From NCBI GenBank assembly GCA_029867005.1, contig CP123443.1:868001-932000 (forward strand): DNA of 64,000 bases. Direction: 5' to 3'. The translations under genes and the position numbers were made by a program. The DNA is from Candidatus Haliotispira prima. GTDB taxonomy: Bacteria; Spirochaetota; Spirochaetia; SP-2023. Below, one piece after another: positions 19,583 to 29,600 of this stretch (position 1 is the stretch's first letter; the number at the start of each line of letters is the position of its first letter). The notes beneath the pieces were generated by a model. The model made no database searches. It was not told where the DNA came from and saw only the letters and a program-made list of their open reading frames with translations.

Positions 19583-19614
19583 AACAAAAGGCGGGTTAGA
19601 ACCCGCCTTTTGTT
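19583..19614 (+). terminator. intrinsic terminator
   Basis: Stem AACAAAAGGCGGGT with its complement, AGA-containing loop, then a T-rich end (TTTTGTTATATTT). It lies 25 nt after the metallochaperone stop. Confidence 0.9.
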
Positions 19615-19674
19615 ATATTTCTTAACGGTATTGGTTCTCTTAGTTCTATTCGTTCTTTTGGGTTTACTTAGGGC

Positions 19675-20520
19675 ATGACGGATTTTTGTGTAATTGGGCT
19701 TGATCCCGGGCTGGCCCATTTGGGCTGGGGGGTGATTTCCCTGGGGCGGGTGCCTGTGCCGGGTGCCGTACAGCCTGCACTTAATAGCGGGGGGCGGGCC
19801 ATTCGGAGTTCGGCTTTACGGATGTTGGACTGCGGGGAAATACAAACGTCCAATTCCCTGTCTCCGGAGCAAAGATTGCAAAAAATCTATATGGAATTAG
19901 CGCAGATATTCAGCCGGTACCGGCCTCTGGCCTGTTCGGTAGAGGAATTATATCTGAACAAAAACAGCAGCAGTGCCTTGCCTGTGGCTCAGGCTCGTGG
20001 GGTGGCCCTGCTTTGCGCAGCGCAGCAGGGGGCTCCGGTGGCAGAGTTCAGTGCCAACCGCATCAAGCAGTCCGTCACCGGCAATGGCAAGGCCCAAAAA
20101 TTACAGGTACAGGAAATGGTGGCCTTTCTGCTTGGCTTTAAGGCCGAATTTAGCGGAGGTTTGGGGCCGGACCAAGCCAAGCCGGTTCTGCGTTCTGACC
20201 ATGCCGCAGATGCCTTGGCCGCCGCCATTTGTCTGGTGCATGAGCGAGGCGCGGAAGCCTTGCTCCATAGTTGGGAAATAGAGCCCGGAGCGGAAACCGT
20301 GGGGCAGGAAAGCTTGCCGGCAGAAATCCGCGACAGAGAAGAAACGGGAATGTCGGGTGGGCAGAAGCATGGGCAAAAGATCGGGAAAGGGGGGCGTGCG
20401 CAAACGCAAGCACAAGCACAAGCACAAGGCGGCAGTCAGGGTTTTAACCGGCTTGTGGCCCAAGCCTTGGCGGTACAGCAGCGCAATGGGGCAGGGGGGC
20501 CTAAATCTTCGGGTAAGTAA
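19675..20520 (+). CDS. ruvC: crossover junction endodeoxyribonuclease RuvC
   Basis: Resolves Holliday junctions with RuvAB. Catalytic acidic residues are visible: GLDPG (Asp near 9), VEELYLNKN (Glu) and SDHAADALAAAICL (two Asp). The protein is about 281 residues, whereas RuvC is usually 160-190. The excess is an insertion near 25-45 and a low-complexity C-terminal tail after residue 200 rich in Q, A and G (TQAQAQAQGGSQG). No ruvA or ruvB adjoins it. Confidence 0.9.
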   Translation: MTDFCVIGLDPGLAHLGWGVISLGRVPVPGAVQPALNSGGRAIRSSALRMLDCGEIQTSNSLSPEQRLQKIYMELAQIFSRYRPLACSVEELYLNKNSSSALPVAQARGVALLCAAQQGAPVAEFSANRIKQSVTGNGKAQKLQVQEMVAFLLGFKAEFSGGLGPDQAKPVLRSDHAADALAAAICLVHERGAEALLHSWEIEPGAETVGQESLPAEIRDREETGMSGGQKHGQKIGKGGRAQTQAQAQAQGGSQGFNRLVAQALAVQQRNGAGGPKSSGK

Positions 20521-20682
20521 GCGGCCAAACCTATCAACAGACAGGAACAGATAAACGGAAACAGATAAATAAGGGCTTGGGGTTACCGGTAGCGGTGCCT
20601 CTTTCCGGAATTGCGGTTTAGTCCGATAACACGGCTATTTTATTCTGTGGTAAAAGTGTATGGGGGGTAAAGGTGTAACCGG

Positions 20683-21345
20683 CTATTGCCAAATGCTGCT
20701 ATCCGTTGCCAGTTTTACAGCAATAAAAATCATGAGAAAGCCAATGGTAATATCAAAGATCTTCCAAGTCAGCGGTTTTTGAAAGATTGGCAAGATCAGC
20801 CGTACTCCATAGCCAATTAACATAAACCAAAGGAAAGAGCCAAAACTCGCGCCGGATAAAAAGACTAATTTTTCCTGCTGATTCATATTGGCCGCGATGG
20901 AGCCGACCAGGAATAGGGTGTCTAAATAAACGTGCGGGTTTAGGTAGGTAACGCCTAAGGTAAGCAGAATCACCCGTTTTTTAGGCATTTTTATGGCTAA
21001 ATCATTAACGGTATGGCCATCTGTATCGTCTGTTACGGTAAGGGCGTTGTTCTTTTTACTGAATGCCGTGCGAAAGCAATTAAAGCTGTAAAATAATAGG
21101 AAACCAATCCCCAATAAGGTAAATATTTTTAGGAAACTGCTGTTTATCGCTATAAGATTTCCTACTCCGAATATTCCGAGGGACATCAATAATATATCAG
21201 AAAGAATACAGATACTAATGACATAAGAGATATAATTCTTTTTAACTCCCTGTCGTATCACAAAGGCATTTTGAGCCCCGATTGCGACAATCAAACTAAG
21301 ACCTAACAAAACCCCCGAGATAAATTCACTCATAAATTCATTCAT
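20683..21345 (-). CDS. LysE/ArgO-family amino acid exporter
   Basis: 220-residue membrane protein with about six hydrophobic segments. GVLLGLSLIVAIGAQNAFVIRQG is the characteristic N-terminal motif of LysE/ArgO exporters, and GVTYLNPHVYLDTLFLVGSI the matching central motif. Composition is more AT-rich than its neighbours, suggesting recent acquisition. Probably exports basic amino acids; substrate unproven. Confidence 0.88.
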   Translation of the reverse strand: MNEFMSEFISGVLLGLSLIVAIGAQNAFVIRQGVKKNYISYVISICILSDILLMSLGIFGVGNLIAINSSFLKIFTLLGIGFLLFYSFNCFRTAFSKKNNALTVTDDTDGHTVNDLAIKMPKKRVILLTLGVTYLNPHVYLDTLFLVGSIAANMNQQEKLVFLSGASFGSFLWFMLIGYGVRLILPIFQKPLTWKIFDITIGFLMIFIAVKLATDSSIWQ

Positions 21346-21408
21346 AGATGTATCTTTAAAAAAAATGTTGGATTATTTTTATCCGGTGGTGGTGCCTCAT
21401 TGCAGAAA

Positions 21409-22062
21409 CTACGGTTTAGCTCCGCCCAGCAGAACGCCCGGGCTGCCATCCCATTGCTGATCCGTTACGGCATTCAGGATAAACTTTGCGACATCTGCTC
21501 TGGATATGGGCTTAAAGAACGTGCCATTCTGGTTTTTGGTAACGTAATATTTCCCGTTCCCTTCTTTATCTGTAAGTGCATAGGGCCTTACCAACAAGAA
21601 TGGAACTGTGTTTTCTTCCCGAATACGTTTATCTGCCTTTTCATAATCGGCAAAAGTTGTTTTACCAACGATAAGGGTCAGCATTTGTTTGACAAGCCAT
21701 GAAGTTCCTCCACAGCCAATAGTTGAAATGAAAATGCACCTTGGAACTGTCGTTTGTTTTGAAGCAGCTTTTAAAATATTATCATGTGCCGTATGCATAA
21801 TTGTAATGTAATTTCCGTTTACTTTTACATTACCCAAACAACTGATAACCACATCTGCATTGGTCACAGCTCGTTCAACATCCGCAAAGTTTGTCACATT
21901 CCCCTCAATTATTTCGACATTGGGGTTCTCTGAGAGACTATATTTTTTAGGGTTTCTGACAAAAGCTTTTATTGTGAGCCCGGCTTCTAATGCCTGATTA
22001 ACGAAATGATTGCCAACATTTCCGCTTGCCCCAAAAACAGCCACGGTAATTTTTTTATCCAT
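21409..22062 (-). CDS. NAD(P)-binding atypical SDR / NmrA-like protein
   Basis: 217 residues from ATG at 22062, chosen because GGGAGG lies upstream and the Rossmann motif VAVFGASGNVGNHFV then sits at the N-terminus. VRNP after the second strand, ADVVISCLG and IFISTIGCG fit NAD(P)H-binding family proteins of the atypical SDR type. Substrate unknown. AT-rich like the adjoining exporter. Its promoter has the same TTGCCA-N17 architecture as the lipoprotein genes upstream. Confidence 0.8.
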   Translation of the reverse strand: MDKKITVAVFGASGNVGNHFVNQALEAGLTIKAFVRNPKKYSLSENPNVEIIEGNVTNFADVERAVTNADVVISCLGNVKVNGNYITIMHTAHDNILKAASKQTTVPRCIFISTIGCGGTSWLVKQMLTLIVGKTTFADYEKADKRIREENTVPFLLVRPYALTDKEGNGKYYVTKNQNGTFFKPISRADVAKFILNAVTDQQWDGSPGVLLGGAKP

Positions 22063-22096
22063 AAGAAAAAACCTCCCGGTACGGTAGTTATGGCCT

Positions 22097-22125
22097 ACTC
22101 TATATTTATTAGGAGGGTTTGGCAA
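22097..22125 (-). promoter_or_regulatory. promoter, TTGCCA-N17-TAGAGT
   Basis: Minus-strand TTGCCA (22120-22125), 17-nt spacer and TAGAGT (22097-22102), placed like the island lipoprotein promoters. Confidence 0.5.
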
Positions 22126-22130
22126 GGGGG

Positions 22131-22157
22131 CTCCTGCCCCCAAATGGAGGGCAGGAG
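22131..22157. terminator. hairpin after lipoprotein locus 1
   Basis: Inverted repeat CTCCTGCCC / GGGCAGGAG between the lipoprotein stop and the promoter of the next gene. No T tract. Confidence 0.5.
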
Positions 22158-22191
22158 AGGGGGCATAACCCGGGCGGCGGGACAAAAATCC

Positions 22192-23183
22192 CTAATGGCG
22201 AGTCACGGGGATGTCAGATACTGTTTGTGTTCCGGAAAAGTCAATAATCGTGCTTCTGATTGTGTTTTGTAGGGTACCACTACCATCTCCACCAATCCAA
22301 TAGGTATAGTGGTTCGTTGAGTTGGATGTATAGCCGGAGATTGAACCGTATGCAAAATTAAAAGCGGCAGATGGAATTCCCCCGGAAGTACGATCATAAT
22401 TGCCAACGTTATTGAACGGAGACGATCCGGTTAGGAGTTCATAGAGGAGAGGGTCAGAAGTTCTATAAAAGTAGCAGATTGCGACACCTGTTTGTTCCTG
22501 CATAAAATAGTAGGTATCTATGCTCACCACACATTTGCTATTATTGTTGAGCCATTTGGCATCACCCTCGGCGGGTAGCATAGCGGTAGTGAAAGGAACT
22601 ATGGCCTTGTCATTGGTGATGCTTAGCCCGGCAATCTCTGCCGTTGCCGTAATACGGCCTGCGGGGAAATAAAGATAGAGTTTGTAAGCCGTATTGGGGG
22701 TAAGCACATCGCTCAATGCAAGCCCATCGGAAAAAATGCTGCCATAGTGCTGGCTGATACTTATTTTTCGTGTGATACCGGCGGGTATGCTGATACTTAC
22801 ATGGCCTTTACCGGCCATGGCTTCTGTCTCTGTGGGAGCCGTTTCGGTAGCCAAGCGAACAACCGCCCCGATGTTTGCGAGTGCCACGTTGCTGCTCATC
22901 TCCAATTGCAGGGAAGAGGCCACAGCGGCGGAGGAAAAGGAGATAATTGGGTTTATGGGAGCCGCAGGCGGGTCACCGGTGTCCGACAGCGGGACACAGC
23001 CAAGCAGGCTGACACCGAGAAAAGACAGGAAAAAGAAAGGAAAAAAAGACTTATAATTTACTAATAGAAAATGGAATAACGGCTTGTTTTTTAAAGTAGT
23101 GTGATATTGGATATTGGATATTGGATATTGGATATTCTACTGTTTAGCAAACTGCCTGTCAATAGCGTTTGTCGATGTTTCAT
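22192..23183 (-). CDS. small surface lipoprotein, family L3, heptamer-leader locus 1 (leader out of frame)
   Basis: Unrecognised lipoprotein. The leader opens at ATG 23183 after CGAGGAG, encodes 30 codons (MKHRQTLLTG...) through a heptamer tract and stops at 23091. The lipoprotein frame then supplies a hydrophobic segment, lipobox SLLGC and an intact body to 22192. No ATG, GTG or TTG precedes the signal peptide in that frame; one extra heptamer would fuse leader and body. The body contains LSDVLTPNTAYKLYLYFPAG, a pattern (PNTxYxLxxY then FTT) shared with the other island lipoproteins. Its closest relative in the window is the locus at 60289. Interpretation: phase-variable or frameshifted outer-surface lipoprotein. 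Confidence 0.65.
23103..23136 (-). repeat. heptamer tract (GATATTG), 34 bp, locus 1
   Basis: Four full GATATTG units plus six bases, between leader ATG and signal peptide of the lipoprotein at 22192-23183. Confidence 0.95.
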
Positions 23184-23217
23184 GAGAAAACTCCTCGAAA
23201 TGGTTTAATTTTAGCCT

Positions 23218-23246
23218 ATCATATATTCATTCAGGATATTTGGCAA
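23218..23246 (-). promoter_or_regulatory. promoter TTGCCA-N17-TATGAT, locus 1
   Basis: -35 at 23241-23246, -10 at 23218-23223, leader ATG 35 nt downstream of the -10. Confidence 0.8.
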
Positions 23247-23271
23247 GTGGTGGCTTCTGCCTTGCTCCATT

Positions 23272-23292
23272 GCCCCCCCCCGAAGGGGGGGC
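23272..23292 (-). terminator. C/G hairpin with UUCG loop
   Basis: On the minus strand seven C, TTCG, then nine G: a very stable UUCG-capped stem about 70 nt after the stop of the next lipoprotein gene (23360). No T tract, so terminator function is inferred. Confidence 0.55.
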
Positions 23293-23359
23293 AGTCTAAA
23301 ACTGCCGGCACGGAAAAATAAGTCTCCCAAATAAATCTGATTGGGTAATTAATGGGCAA

Positions 23360-24477
23360 TTAATGGGTAATTAATTTTACGTTTATTACCTTCTGTGCAC
23401 CAAGGTATGTTCCGGCATTAAGTTGAATTATAAACTCTAACCCAAGCTCACCATTGGCAAAACTATTTTGAGCTGCCGGATTAGATGTGGGTATAGTAAT
23501 GATACAGCTTAGGTAGGCATCGAAATTGACGGACTTCGTTTGACTTGTCTCTAAACAGATTGTTGTACTGTTCATGACATCACCATCTGCAATTATAGGT
23601 GGATTACTATCGTTAAAATAAGAAAATATGGGTTTTCCACTGGAAACCTTAACTTGAAATAAATAAATTTCTGTTTCTTCTGTTGAGGTAATTGGTGATG
23701 GTTCTGCCAATATCGGAACGACTACCCTCATTGGAAGTATTAAATACTCTTCCTTCTTGACTTCTATCTTTTTCGGAGAGCTCTCTTCTATACTTGTTTT
23801 GGGTGTAGAAACAGTACTTCCGCCTGTGCTGCTAGTTATGATATTTCCGTTAGAGGGAAAATATTGATCCCAAGAATGAATGCCGACATTGTTCGCTCCC
23901 TGTCTTCTTTCTAAAGTGGACAAAGTGGTAAACTTGGCAGTTGTAAAGGACTTTTGCGATACCAAATCTCTGCCTCGGTAGATATGGAGGTAATACGTCG
24001 TATTCTCTTTCATAAAATGGTCGGCTGTGAGCGTGTTTATGTCATCAGGTATGGTATTCAAATGGGCCATAAATACCTCCCGGCCAACGCTTTTTGTCAG
24101 GGTACGCTTGATATACCCTTTACCCAATTGGGCCGGAAGTGTGGTGGTTTGGGAGGCTGAAACCGCAAAGGTAAACTCCTGTTCTCCCTCTAAGGGACTG
24201 GTTACAGAAAAGGTCAATTCATTTGGCCCTATGTAAGGGAAGGTGACCGTATATTGAGGTGCCGCCGGAGTATTGTCGGACAGCGGGACGCAGCCAAGCA
24301 GGTTGACACCGATAAAAAACAGAAAAAGGAAAGGGAAAAAATACTTGTAATTTATGAATAGGAAAAGGAATAACGGCTTTTTTTCTAAAGTAGTGTGATA
24401 TTGGATATTGGATATTGGATATTGGATATTCTACTGTTTGGCAGACTCCCTGTCAATAGCGTTTGTCGATGTTTCAT
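23360..24477 (-). CDS. small surface lipoprotein, family L1, heptamer-leader locus 2 (leader out of frame)
   Basis: Leader ATG at 24477 (GAGGAG upstream), heptamer tract, leader stop at 24385. The lipoprotein frame carries lipobox NLLGC and an intact body of about 300 residues. Family L1 landmarks: PYIGPNELTFSVTSPLEGEQ, GKGYIKRTLTK, NTTYYLHIYRGRDLVSQKSF, GIHSWDQYFPSNG, EEYLILPMRVVVPI, a central variable stretch, and C-terminal NVKLIT. It is close to three paralogs at 32542, 33840 and 35139. Function unknown; probably surface-exposed. As at every heptamer locus, the body needs +1 (mod 3) to join the leader. Confidence 0.65.
24397..24430 (-). repeat. heptamer tract (GATATTG), 34 bp, locus 2
   Basis: Same length and phase as locus 1. 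Confidence 0.95.
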
Positions 24478-24511
24478 CAGAAAACTCCTCGAAATGGTTT
24501 AATTTTGGCCT

Positions 24512-24540
24512 ATCATATATTCATTCAGGATATTTGGCAA
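24512..24540 (-). promoter_or_regulatory. promoter TTGCCA-N17-TATGAT, locus 2
   Basis: -35 at 24535-24540, -10 at 24512-24517, 35 nt before the leader ATG. Confidence 0.8.
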
Positions 24541-24663
24541 GAGGGGGCTTCTGCCCCCCCCCAAAAAGAAAAATCAGAGGGGTTTGAACACAAGGATCAA
24601 GTGAGTTATGTCCGGAACTGAGTCTCGTTTCGGCATGCAGTTTCGGGTTTCCCAACTGTAAGA

Positions 24664-26408
24664 CTACCGAAATTTGGGAGGTTTTTTATCTCTACTCATA
24701 AGACTGGCACCATCGAAGATATCAAGATGAGTCGTTACTTGGGTTACAGTCCAACCCGAGATGTCCCGGTTAAAGGCCGATGCATAACTAAACATCAATT
24801 TCATATTAGTAACACCGGAGACATCCCAATCGGCTATGGGTTGATTGAATTCTTTAGCACCGTTAAACATAGAAATCATATCAGTAACGTTGGAGACATC
24901 CCAATCTCTTATCGCTTGATTGAAGACCAAAGTACCACTAAACATATTGCTCATGTCTGTAACGTTAGAGACATCCCAAGTTCCTATGGGTTGATTGAAG
25001 GAGGAAGGCCCGGCAGAGCTCTGGTATCCGCTTTCGGTACCAAACATATCAGACATATTAGTCACACTGGAGACATCCCAATCTCCTATTGGCTGATTGA
25101 ATTTGTAAGCATGATGAAACATACCCTCCATATTCGTAACGTTAGAGACATTCCAATCCCCTATGGGTTGGTTGAATTTTTTAGCACCCCAAAACATCCG
25201 GATCATATCTGTAACACCGGAGACATCCCAAATTCTTATGGGTTGATTGAAGACCAAAGCACTACTAAACAGACCTTTCATATTAGTAACATTGGAGACA
25301 TCCCAATCTCCTGTCGGTTGATTAAATTCTTTAGCATGAGAAAACATCCATCTCATATCAGTAACATTGGAGACATCCCAATCTCCTATCGGCTGATTGA
25401 ATTCTGAGTCACCACTAAACATACTAGACATAGAAGTAACACCGGAAACATCCCACCCCCCTATGGGTTGATTAAAGCTGTAAGCACAACCAAACATATC
25501 ACTCATATCAGTAACGTTGGAAACATCCCAATCTCCTATCGGTTGATTGAATTTTGAGGCACCACTAAACATACTCCCCATAGAAGTAACACCGGAAACA
25601 TCCCACCCCCCTATGGGTTGATTAAAGCTTGAAATACATCCCGCCCCCCCGCCCCCTCTCTATTAACAAAACCGGAGAACATTCCGCTCATATCAGTAAC
25701 GCCGGAGACATCCCAATCTCCTATAGGTTGATTGAATTCTAAAGTATTATCAAACATCCGTCTCATATTAGTAACATTGGAGACATCCCAATCCGAAATA
25801 TCTCCATTAAAGTCACTATCTGCGAAGAGTCGGCTCATATCGGTCACTTTACTTACATCTATGTGGTTGAGGTCGGCATCATTACCCAACTCGGCAATCA
25901 GTGCCTTCAATTCGGCTTTGTTGGCCGGGTGTTCGGTATCATCTTCCGTCCCGGCAGCCAATGCTTCCGAACCAGTTCTTGGTCCAGGGTTCCAGCGGGC
26001 ATAGAGCTTGATATCACTGGTTACCGGCTTTGTGTAATCATACTTGGTCTCGTCCGTATGCCCCGTACTTGCAGGTACGGTGTACCAGCCCCCAAAATAG
26101 TAGGTCGTGCCATCGCTTGGTGCTTTGGTCGGGTCTGTTATGGTCTCGTTTAGCGCAGTACCTTCGGCTACTTTCACCGGCGGCACTGCACTGCCTCCGG
26201 CGGTTCCAAAGCTTACGGTGTATTCCGCTGATTTGACACAGCCGGACAGAAACAGCGGAATGAAACAGAAGAGAAAGAGGCAGAAAAATGGAGAGCATAG
26301 CTTGAATGGGGATTTGTTTGGCAATAAAAAGCAAGACTTAGCCAATTGGGTCTTGGGTTTTAGGTACTTTATTTCATTGTCTGTCAATATTTTGTTTCGG
26401 TTTTGCAT
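24664..26408 (-). pseudogene. DUF285/BspA-type repeat lipoprotein A, frame broken at G tract
   Basis: One gene in two frames. The N-terminal part (26408-25611) has leader MQNRNKILTD, a long signal peptide with lipobox FLSGC, an InlB-B/Listeria-Bacteroides repeat (YTVSFGTAGGSAVPPV ... YYFGGWYTV ... LYARW) and the first DUF285 repeats. After a G5-C-G7 tract (25644-25656 on the plus strand) it runs out of frame and stops. The remaining repeats (FNQPIGDWDVSNVTDM..MF units of about 24 residues) continue in another frame to 24664. One extra G restores a single protein of about 580 residues. Either phase variation off, a real mutation or a sequencing error. DUF285 repeats form leucine-rich-like surface adhesins in other bacteria. 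Confidence 0.75.
25644..25656. repeat. homopolymeric C7-G-C5 tract at frameshift
   Basis: Minus strand G5-C-G7 inside the DUF285 gene A reading frame, exactly where the frame changes. Confidence 0.9.
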
Positions 26409-26445
26409 GGGAATACGCCTTCAAACAGAGTGAATTTGAGGCCCG

Positions 26446-26474
26446 ATTATATATTGATTTAGAAAGTTTGGTAA
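26446..26474 (-). promoter_or_regulatory. promoter TTACCA-N17-TATAAT of DUF285 gene A
   Basis: -35 at 26469-26474, -10 at 26446-26451, 38 nt before the ATG at 26408. Confidence 0.8.
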
Positions 26475-26623
26475 GGGGGGAGTCCGAAGGAAAGTCAGAG
26501 GGGTTGGAACACAAGAATCAAGAATGATATTCAGGCAACTGCGTGCCGTGCGGCGCGCAGTTGCAAGTTTCTGTATCTTCAGATTATCGGATGTCAGAAG
26601 ATTTACAAACCAGGCTCATACCA

Positions 26624-29600
26624 CTACCATTCTCCATGATCATCTGATGGCTGTACGGCCCAACCTGAAATATCCTGATCAAAGGCTGTAGCATGAAAAA
26701 ACATATTCTCCATATTATTAGTAACCTTGGAAACATTCCAGTCTCCTATGGGTTGATTGAATTTTTTAGCATAACGAAACATACCCACCATATTCGTAAC
26801 GCGGGAGACATCCCAAGCTCCTATCGGTTGATTAAATTCTTCAGCATAACGAAACATCGACCTCATATTAGTAACGTTGGAGACATCCCAAGCTCCTATC
26901 GGTTGATTAAATTCTTTAGCATTATCAAACATATCACTCATATTAGTAACGTTGGAAACATCCCAGGCTCCTATGGGTTGATTGAATTTTTTAGCATGAA
27001 AAAACATATCCGCCATATTCGTAACGTTGGAGACATTCCAATCTCCTATGGGCTGATTGAATTTTTCAGTACCACTAAACATATCGCTCATGTCTGTAAC
27101 GTTAGAGACATCCCAAGTTCCTATGGGTTGATTAAAGGAGGAAGACCCGCTACTATAATAGCCAATGTGTGGTATTATACCAAACATACTCGCCATATTC
27201 GTAACATTAGAGACATCCCAATCTCCTATCGGTTGATTGAAGACCAAAGCACCACTAAACATACTCCCCATAAAAGTAACATCGGAGACATTCCAATCTC
27301 CTATCGGTTGATTAAATTTTTTAGCATGAAAAAACATACTCGCCATATTCGTAACGTTGGAGACATCCCAATCTTCTATGGGCTGGTTAAAGATCAAAGC
27401 ACCACTAAACATAGCTGTCATATCAGTAACACCGGAGACATCCCAACTTCCTATCGCCTGATTAAATTTTGAAGTATACCTAATCCCACCGTCCCTTATC
27501 TCTACTATACCATAAAACATCTCCTCCATATTCGTAACGTTGGAGACATCCCAGTCTCCTATGGGTTGGTCAAAGGCTTCAGCACAACGAAACATATGAC
27601 TCATATTCGTAACGTTGGAGACATTCCAATCTCCTATGGGTTGATTGAAGTTCTCCGTATTACGAAACATACCACTCATATTAATAACGCGGGAGACATC
27701 CCAAGCTCCTATGGGCTGATTGAATTCTGAAGAAGTATAAAAAAGCTCTGAAACAGTATGATCAGACCAAGCGTTTTTAACACGGGAGAACATCTCGCTC
27801 ATATTTGTAACGTTAGAGACATCCCAAGCTCCTATCGCCTGATTGAATTCGTAAGCAGCACTAAACATCTCGCTCATATCAGTAACGCCGGAGACATCCC
27901 AATCTCCTATCACTTGATTGAATTCGTAAGCAGCACTAAACATCCCGCTCATATCAGTAACGCCGGAGACATCCCAATCTCCTGTCACTTGATTGAAGTC
28001 GTAAGCATCCCTAAACATCCCGCTCATATCAGTAACATTGGAAACATCCCAATCTCCTATGGGTTGATTAAAGTTGTAGGCACCATGAAACATACCCTCC
28101 ATATTCGTAACGTTAGAGACATTCCAATCCCCTATGGGTTGATTGAAGCTTAGAGCATCACTAAACAGATGGTTCATATCAGTAACGCCGGAGACATTCC
28201 AACCTGAAATGTCTCCATTAAAGGTTTTTTTATCTTTAAAGAGTTGGCTCATATCCGTCACTTTACTTACATCTATGTGGTTGAGGTCGGCATCATTACC
28301 CAATTCGGCAATTAGTGCCTTTAATTCGGCTTTGTTGGCAGGTTGCTCGGTATACCAGCGTGCGTAGAGTGTGATATCGCCCGTCACCGGCCAGGTATAA
28401 TCGTACTTGGTCTTGCCCGTATGCCCTGTGGCTGCATCCACGGGGTACCAGCCTCCAAAGTAGTAGGTCGTGCCATCGCTTGGTGCTTTGGTCGGGTCTG
28501 CTATGGTTTCGCTTAGTGTGGTACCGCCGGTTACTTCCACGGGAGATACAGCACTGCCTCCGTCCGTTTGAAAACGTATGGTATATAAAGTATCACCAAA
28601 CATGGCCTCTATATCAATAACTCCGGAAATATTCCAATCTTCTATGGCTTGATTAAAGGTAAAAATATTACTAAACATACTCTGCATACTGGTAACGTTG
28701 GAGACATCCCAATCTCCTGTCGATTGATTGAATTTTTCAGCATAAGAAAACATAGAGTCCATATTAATAACATTGGAGACATCCCAAGCCGCTATGGGTT
28801 GATTAAATTTCTCGGCACGTTGAAACATACCCGCCATATTAGTAACATTGGAAACATCCCAATTCCTTAAGGGCTGATTGAATTTTTCAGCATAAGAAAA
28901 CATGGAATCCATATTAATAACATTGGAGACATCCCAATCCGCTATGGGTTGATTGAATTTTTTGGCACGTTGAAACATACCTTCCATATTCGTAACGTTG
29001 GAGACATTCCAATTTCCTATGGGCTGATTGAATTTTGTAGCCCCGCGAAACATACCCTCCATATTCGTAACGTTGGAAACATCCCAATCTCCTATGGGCT
29101 GATTGAATTCTAAAGCACTGCGAAACATACCCTCCATATTAGTAATATCGGAGACATCCCAATTTGAGATATCTCCATTGAAGGTATCCTTATCTGCGAA
29201 GAGTTCGCTCATATCCGTCACCTTACTTACATCTATGTGGTTGAGGTCGGCATCATGGCCCAACTCGGCAATCAGTGCCTTCAATTCGGCTTTGTTGGCA
29301 GGTTGCTCAGTGTACCAGCGGGCGTAGAGTGTGATATCGCCGGTTACCAGCCAGGTATAATCGTATTTGGTTCTGCTCGTATGCCCCATGGTTGCGTCCA
29401 CGATGTGCCAGCCTCCAAAGTAGTAGGTTGTACCCCCGCTTGGTTCTTTAGTCGGATCTGTTATGGCTTGACTTAGCGTGGTGCCACCGGTTACTTCCAG
29501 GGGAGATACGGTACGGCCTCCATAGGTCTGAAAGTTTATGGCGTATAAAGCACCATCAAACATGGCCTCTATATTGAGAGCACCGGAGACATTCCAATCT

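Noticed and set aside
23091..23183. Classical -1 ribosomal frameshift signal in the leader-body overlap
   Set aside because: No X-XXY-YYZ slippery heptamer was found between the last in-frame stop and the leader stop, so a standard -1 signal is not supported; an atypical mechanism remains possible.
24727..25407. Long plus-strand open frames opposite the DUF285 genes (also 26693-27472, 27758-28153, 61770-62270, 62622-63230)
   Set aside because: Their repetitive peptide (GDIPISYGLIEFF, KHTRHISNV) is the reverse complement of the DUF285 repeat; the repeat period, a multiple of three, keeps the antisense frame open. No RBS or signal peptide.
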